Source of the DNA: Chaetorhynchus papuensis
Taxonomy: Eukaryota; Chordata; Aves; Passeriformes; Rhipiduridae
NCBI GenBank assembly: GCA_013396525.1
Contig: VWYX01000750.1
Location: 62,001-126,000 of the forward strand
Reading direction: 5' to 3'
DNA length: 64,000 bases
Positions 62,011 to 64,000 of the stretch are shown here, piece after piece. The translations under genes were made by a program, and so were the position numbers. A model generated the notes under the pieces. It saw nothing but the letters and a program-made list of their open reading frames with translations. It was not told the origin of the DNA and searched no databases. Each line of letters begins with the position of its first letter. Within the stretch, counting starts at the first letter, position 1.

Positions 62011-64000
62011 TTGAGAGCACCTGCATCTTCATCTTGGCAAGGAAACTATTTACTCTTCCTTATCACTTCTTTTCTCTTTTTCAAAACTCTTGCTTTTCCA
62101 CATACGATTGCAAACTTACATTACATTACATGGGGGACTTTCCCAATAGACTTGAGTAAAACTAAGCAAATGTATGGCCTAGTAATTTTTTGCCCTTACA
62201 GAGCTCTGCCAGCTTTATTGCAGATAATGTGTATTGACAGAAATTTTGCTTTTATTTCTCTGTGTTTAGCCGTCTGAGTTATTTGTGTCTTCAATGATCT
62301 TTTTTTATGTTTAGATGACTGTATTTTACAGCGTAGAGTGAGAAAAGGTGTTCTGTAAAACAAAGAACAGATTCCTATTTATACCTTGCAATAGAAATAC
62401 TGAAAAGGACAAAACCACAGTGTTGAAGGCCCTCACCATTATTTCTGTAAATGAATGGGACATATCCATGCATTGCTGAAAATCCAGTTAATAGAAGTCC
62501 CAGATACTCTCATTTACAATGATGTCTTTGTTTCTTTGCTCTTTTCGAAGAGTATCTGTAGCATTTGTAGTTTGTCCCCTATCATGCACCTATCAAGCTG
62601 TTTTGTGATTAATGAGTATTAGGAGAGTGCAAGTTTAGCTTACGTGCTATGAAATGAAACTGGGCCAAAACTGTCTGAGGATACCCAGCAATGGCTAGAT
62701 ATGATTTTCCTTCCACATATATTGTTATTTTAGATGGTGTACAAGTACTTTAGAATTAGAAAGTCAAATTATTTTCCTCCTTCTATAGCGATAGAGAATA
62801 GACAACATTTTGGGTGGAAGAGGTGCAGAAACATGGATAGGCTAATTGCCAGTTGCACCAAGGGCAGATTAATACAGATGGGTTTGCCCTGTGCTGGCTT
62901 TGAAAGCTGTTGGTGTGACGTGTTGTGCTGTTGGATGCATTTGTATTGTCTCACAAAAGTTATCAAAGGCAGGTCTTGGATGTGCAAAATGGAAGAGAAA
63001 ATAATCTTAGGCTCCTAAAGATGGAGCTGTCAGAGCAGTGGTGAACCAGCTGTTCCACAGCAGAGAGAAATCTTCAAATCCAAACTTGAGAGAGATCAGG
63101 AAGCCACGGTAGGATGAGATGTTTTATTTTCTTAGTTCTGTGCATCTTAGCTGTTAGAAGTAAATGGCTGGTGAACTGAGTCACCCTGCTGCCAAGGGTG
63201 TGTGTTGTTTGTGAGTGAAATGTTCAACCAGAAGAAAACGTCTTGTCCCTGGCAGTCTTTTAAAATTTCACAGCTCAGAAAGATTAATTTTGAGAAAGCA
63301 CTGCCTACCAGCCTCTCAGTCAAAAGCCATAGGAATACCAATACTTTAGATGGTTCTAACTACTTTTTTAGGGGGGTTTTTGTTCGGTTTTTTTCTTGTT
63401 GCCTGTGCAAGTGAGCACATATAATATAATATTTTTTTTTCATCTGTATGTTCATCTCTGAGGAAGTTATCTCAGTTTGTTTACTGGGTCGTTTTTGAGA
63501 TTTAGCCACAAATGATTCCATGCTGGCTCAGAAATATGCCACTTCAGCGCAGTTCATGCACTCAGTGGTTCAAGTATCTACCATTTAAATGCAAAGGAAA
63601 ATAACTTCTTAAAAGTCATGCAAGAAATAATCACAGCCTGTAATATTGCTACCTGCTCTGCCTGTAGACTAAGCATTTTGCACCTGCAAAAGAAAGACTG
63701 CCCCAGTATGTACCTGTAATATCCTGTCTGTAATAGCTAATAAAAGGCTTGTGTTTATTGATCACTGCTTGTTTGTAACATTTGAATGTGATAGGCCTCA
63801 CACTTCTTAAGAAAAAAAAGATGTAAAGTTGTTTTGAGTTGGTATTGCTCTCCCAGCCTTCTCTGTGCAGTGTTTTGTGGGTTAGATTGCAACAAGGTTT
63901 GACATTGCCCTTGTGTCTTAAGAGATTAAAAATAATTTTTCACTTCTGACTGGAGCAAGTTCTAATTGACTAACTGATTATGATAAATTATGGCATCATT

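Larger units (their letters stand above)
37370..64000 (+). other. MTUS2: MTUS2 long intron (5' part only)
   Basis: From the GTAAGT donor at 37370 to the window end no sequence resembling the next MTUS2 segment (the basic linker and coiled coil) was found. Recognised contents are a 17-bp duplication (43394), MIR-like pieces (43860, 52950), a T24 run (45002), TA arrays (47899, 54259) and CR1/L3 pieces (52630, 61815). The blocks 37370-43393, 44000-45001, 45050-47898, 47963-52629, 53121-54258, 54291-61814 and 62011-64000 show only unique, mostly AT-rich sequence. GC-richer patches at about 49900-50220, 58840-58940 and 60470-60660 hold open frames of up to 140 codons with no family resemblance. 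Short MTUS2 isoforms with their own first exon are known in mammals, so an alternative promoter could lie here, but I cannot point to one. Confidence 0.85.

Noticed and set aside
63700..63760. AATAAA-like word (CTAATAAAAGG) as the end of a transcript
   Set aside because: No exon or open frame leads into it; such hexamers are common by chance in AT-rich introns.
1..64000. CRISPR array, operon, phage or other prokaryotic system
   Set aside because: Sequence composition, GT-AG exons and CR1 repeats show a vertebrate nuclear locus. No regularly spaced repeats with unique spacers or tightly packed frames are present.

Overview
This window looks like a piece of a bird chromosome. The evidence is: vertebrate introns with GT-AG exons, several CR1 LINE 3' ends of avian type (including copies close to the common avian consensus), no Alu, B1 or L1 sequence, and one gene whose encoded protein matches vertebrate MTUS2 (TIP150/CAZIP, a microtubule plus-end-associated protein). 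Crocodilians and turtles also carry CR1, so the bird call is likely but not certain. There is no prokaryotic or plasmid-like content.

Layout: one plus-strand gene spans the whole window. Positions 1-18976 are intron upstream of the first coding exon. The exon at 18977-21572 holds 304 nt of 5' leader (with short upstream ORFs) and the first 764 codons of MTUS2. A 5.9-kb intron (21573-27460) leads to a 241-bp exon (27461-27701), a 9.5-kb intron (27702-37162) leads to a 207-bp exon (37163-37369), and the remaining 26.6 kb (37370-64000) is the start of a very long intron. The three coding exons join in frame (phases 0, 1 and 1) and give 913 complete residues plus one base. The C-terminal coiled coil expected of the family is encoded beyond the window. 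I found no CpG-island promoter and no other convincing gene on either strand.

The introns carry a layered record of retroposons: younger CR1 3' ends (326-622, 8295-8965, 14620-15000, 25412-25480), much older CR1/L3-like fragments (28540-28790, 29640-30300, 52630-52930, 61815-62010), MIR-like SINE pieces (43860-43985, 52950-53120, weakly 22738-22870), a 5S-rRNA-related remnant (33150-33260), and small tandem or AT-rich repeats. A 5-base N gap lies at 29631-29635.

I saw no new molecular system. The points most worth a second look are the upstream-ORF-bearing leader, a possible intronic polyadenylation site that would yield a truncated MTUS2, an EB-binding SxIP motif, an acidic CK2-like patch, a CpG-rich coding patch, a nested palindrome at 10143-10247, and the reverse-transcriptase fossil. 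Repeat and gene assignments rest on recognition by eye and memory of families; no alignment was run.
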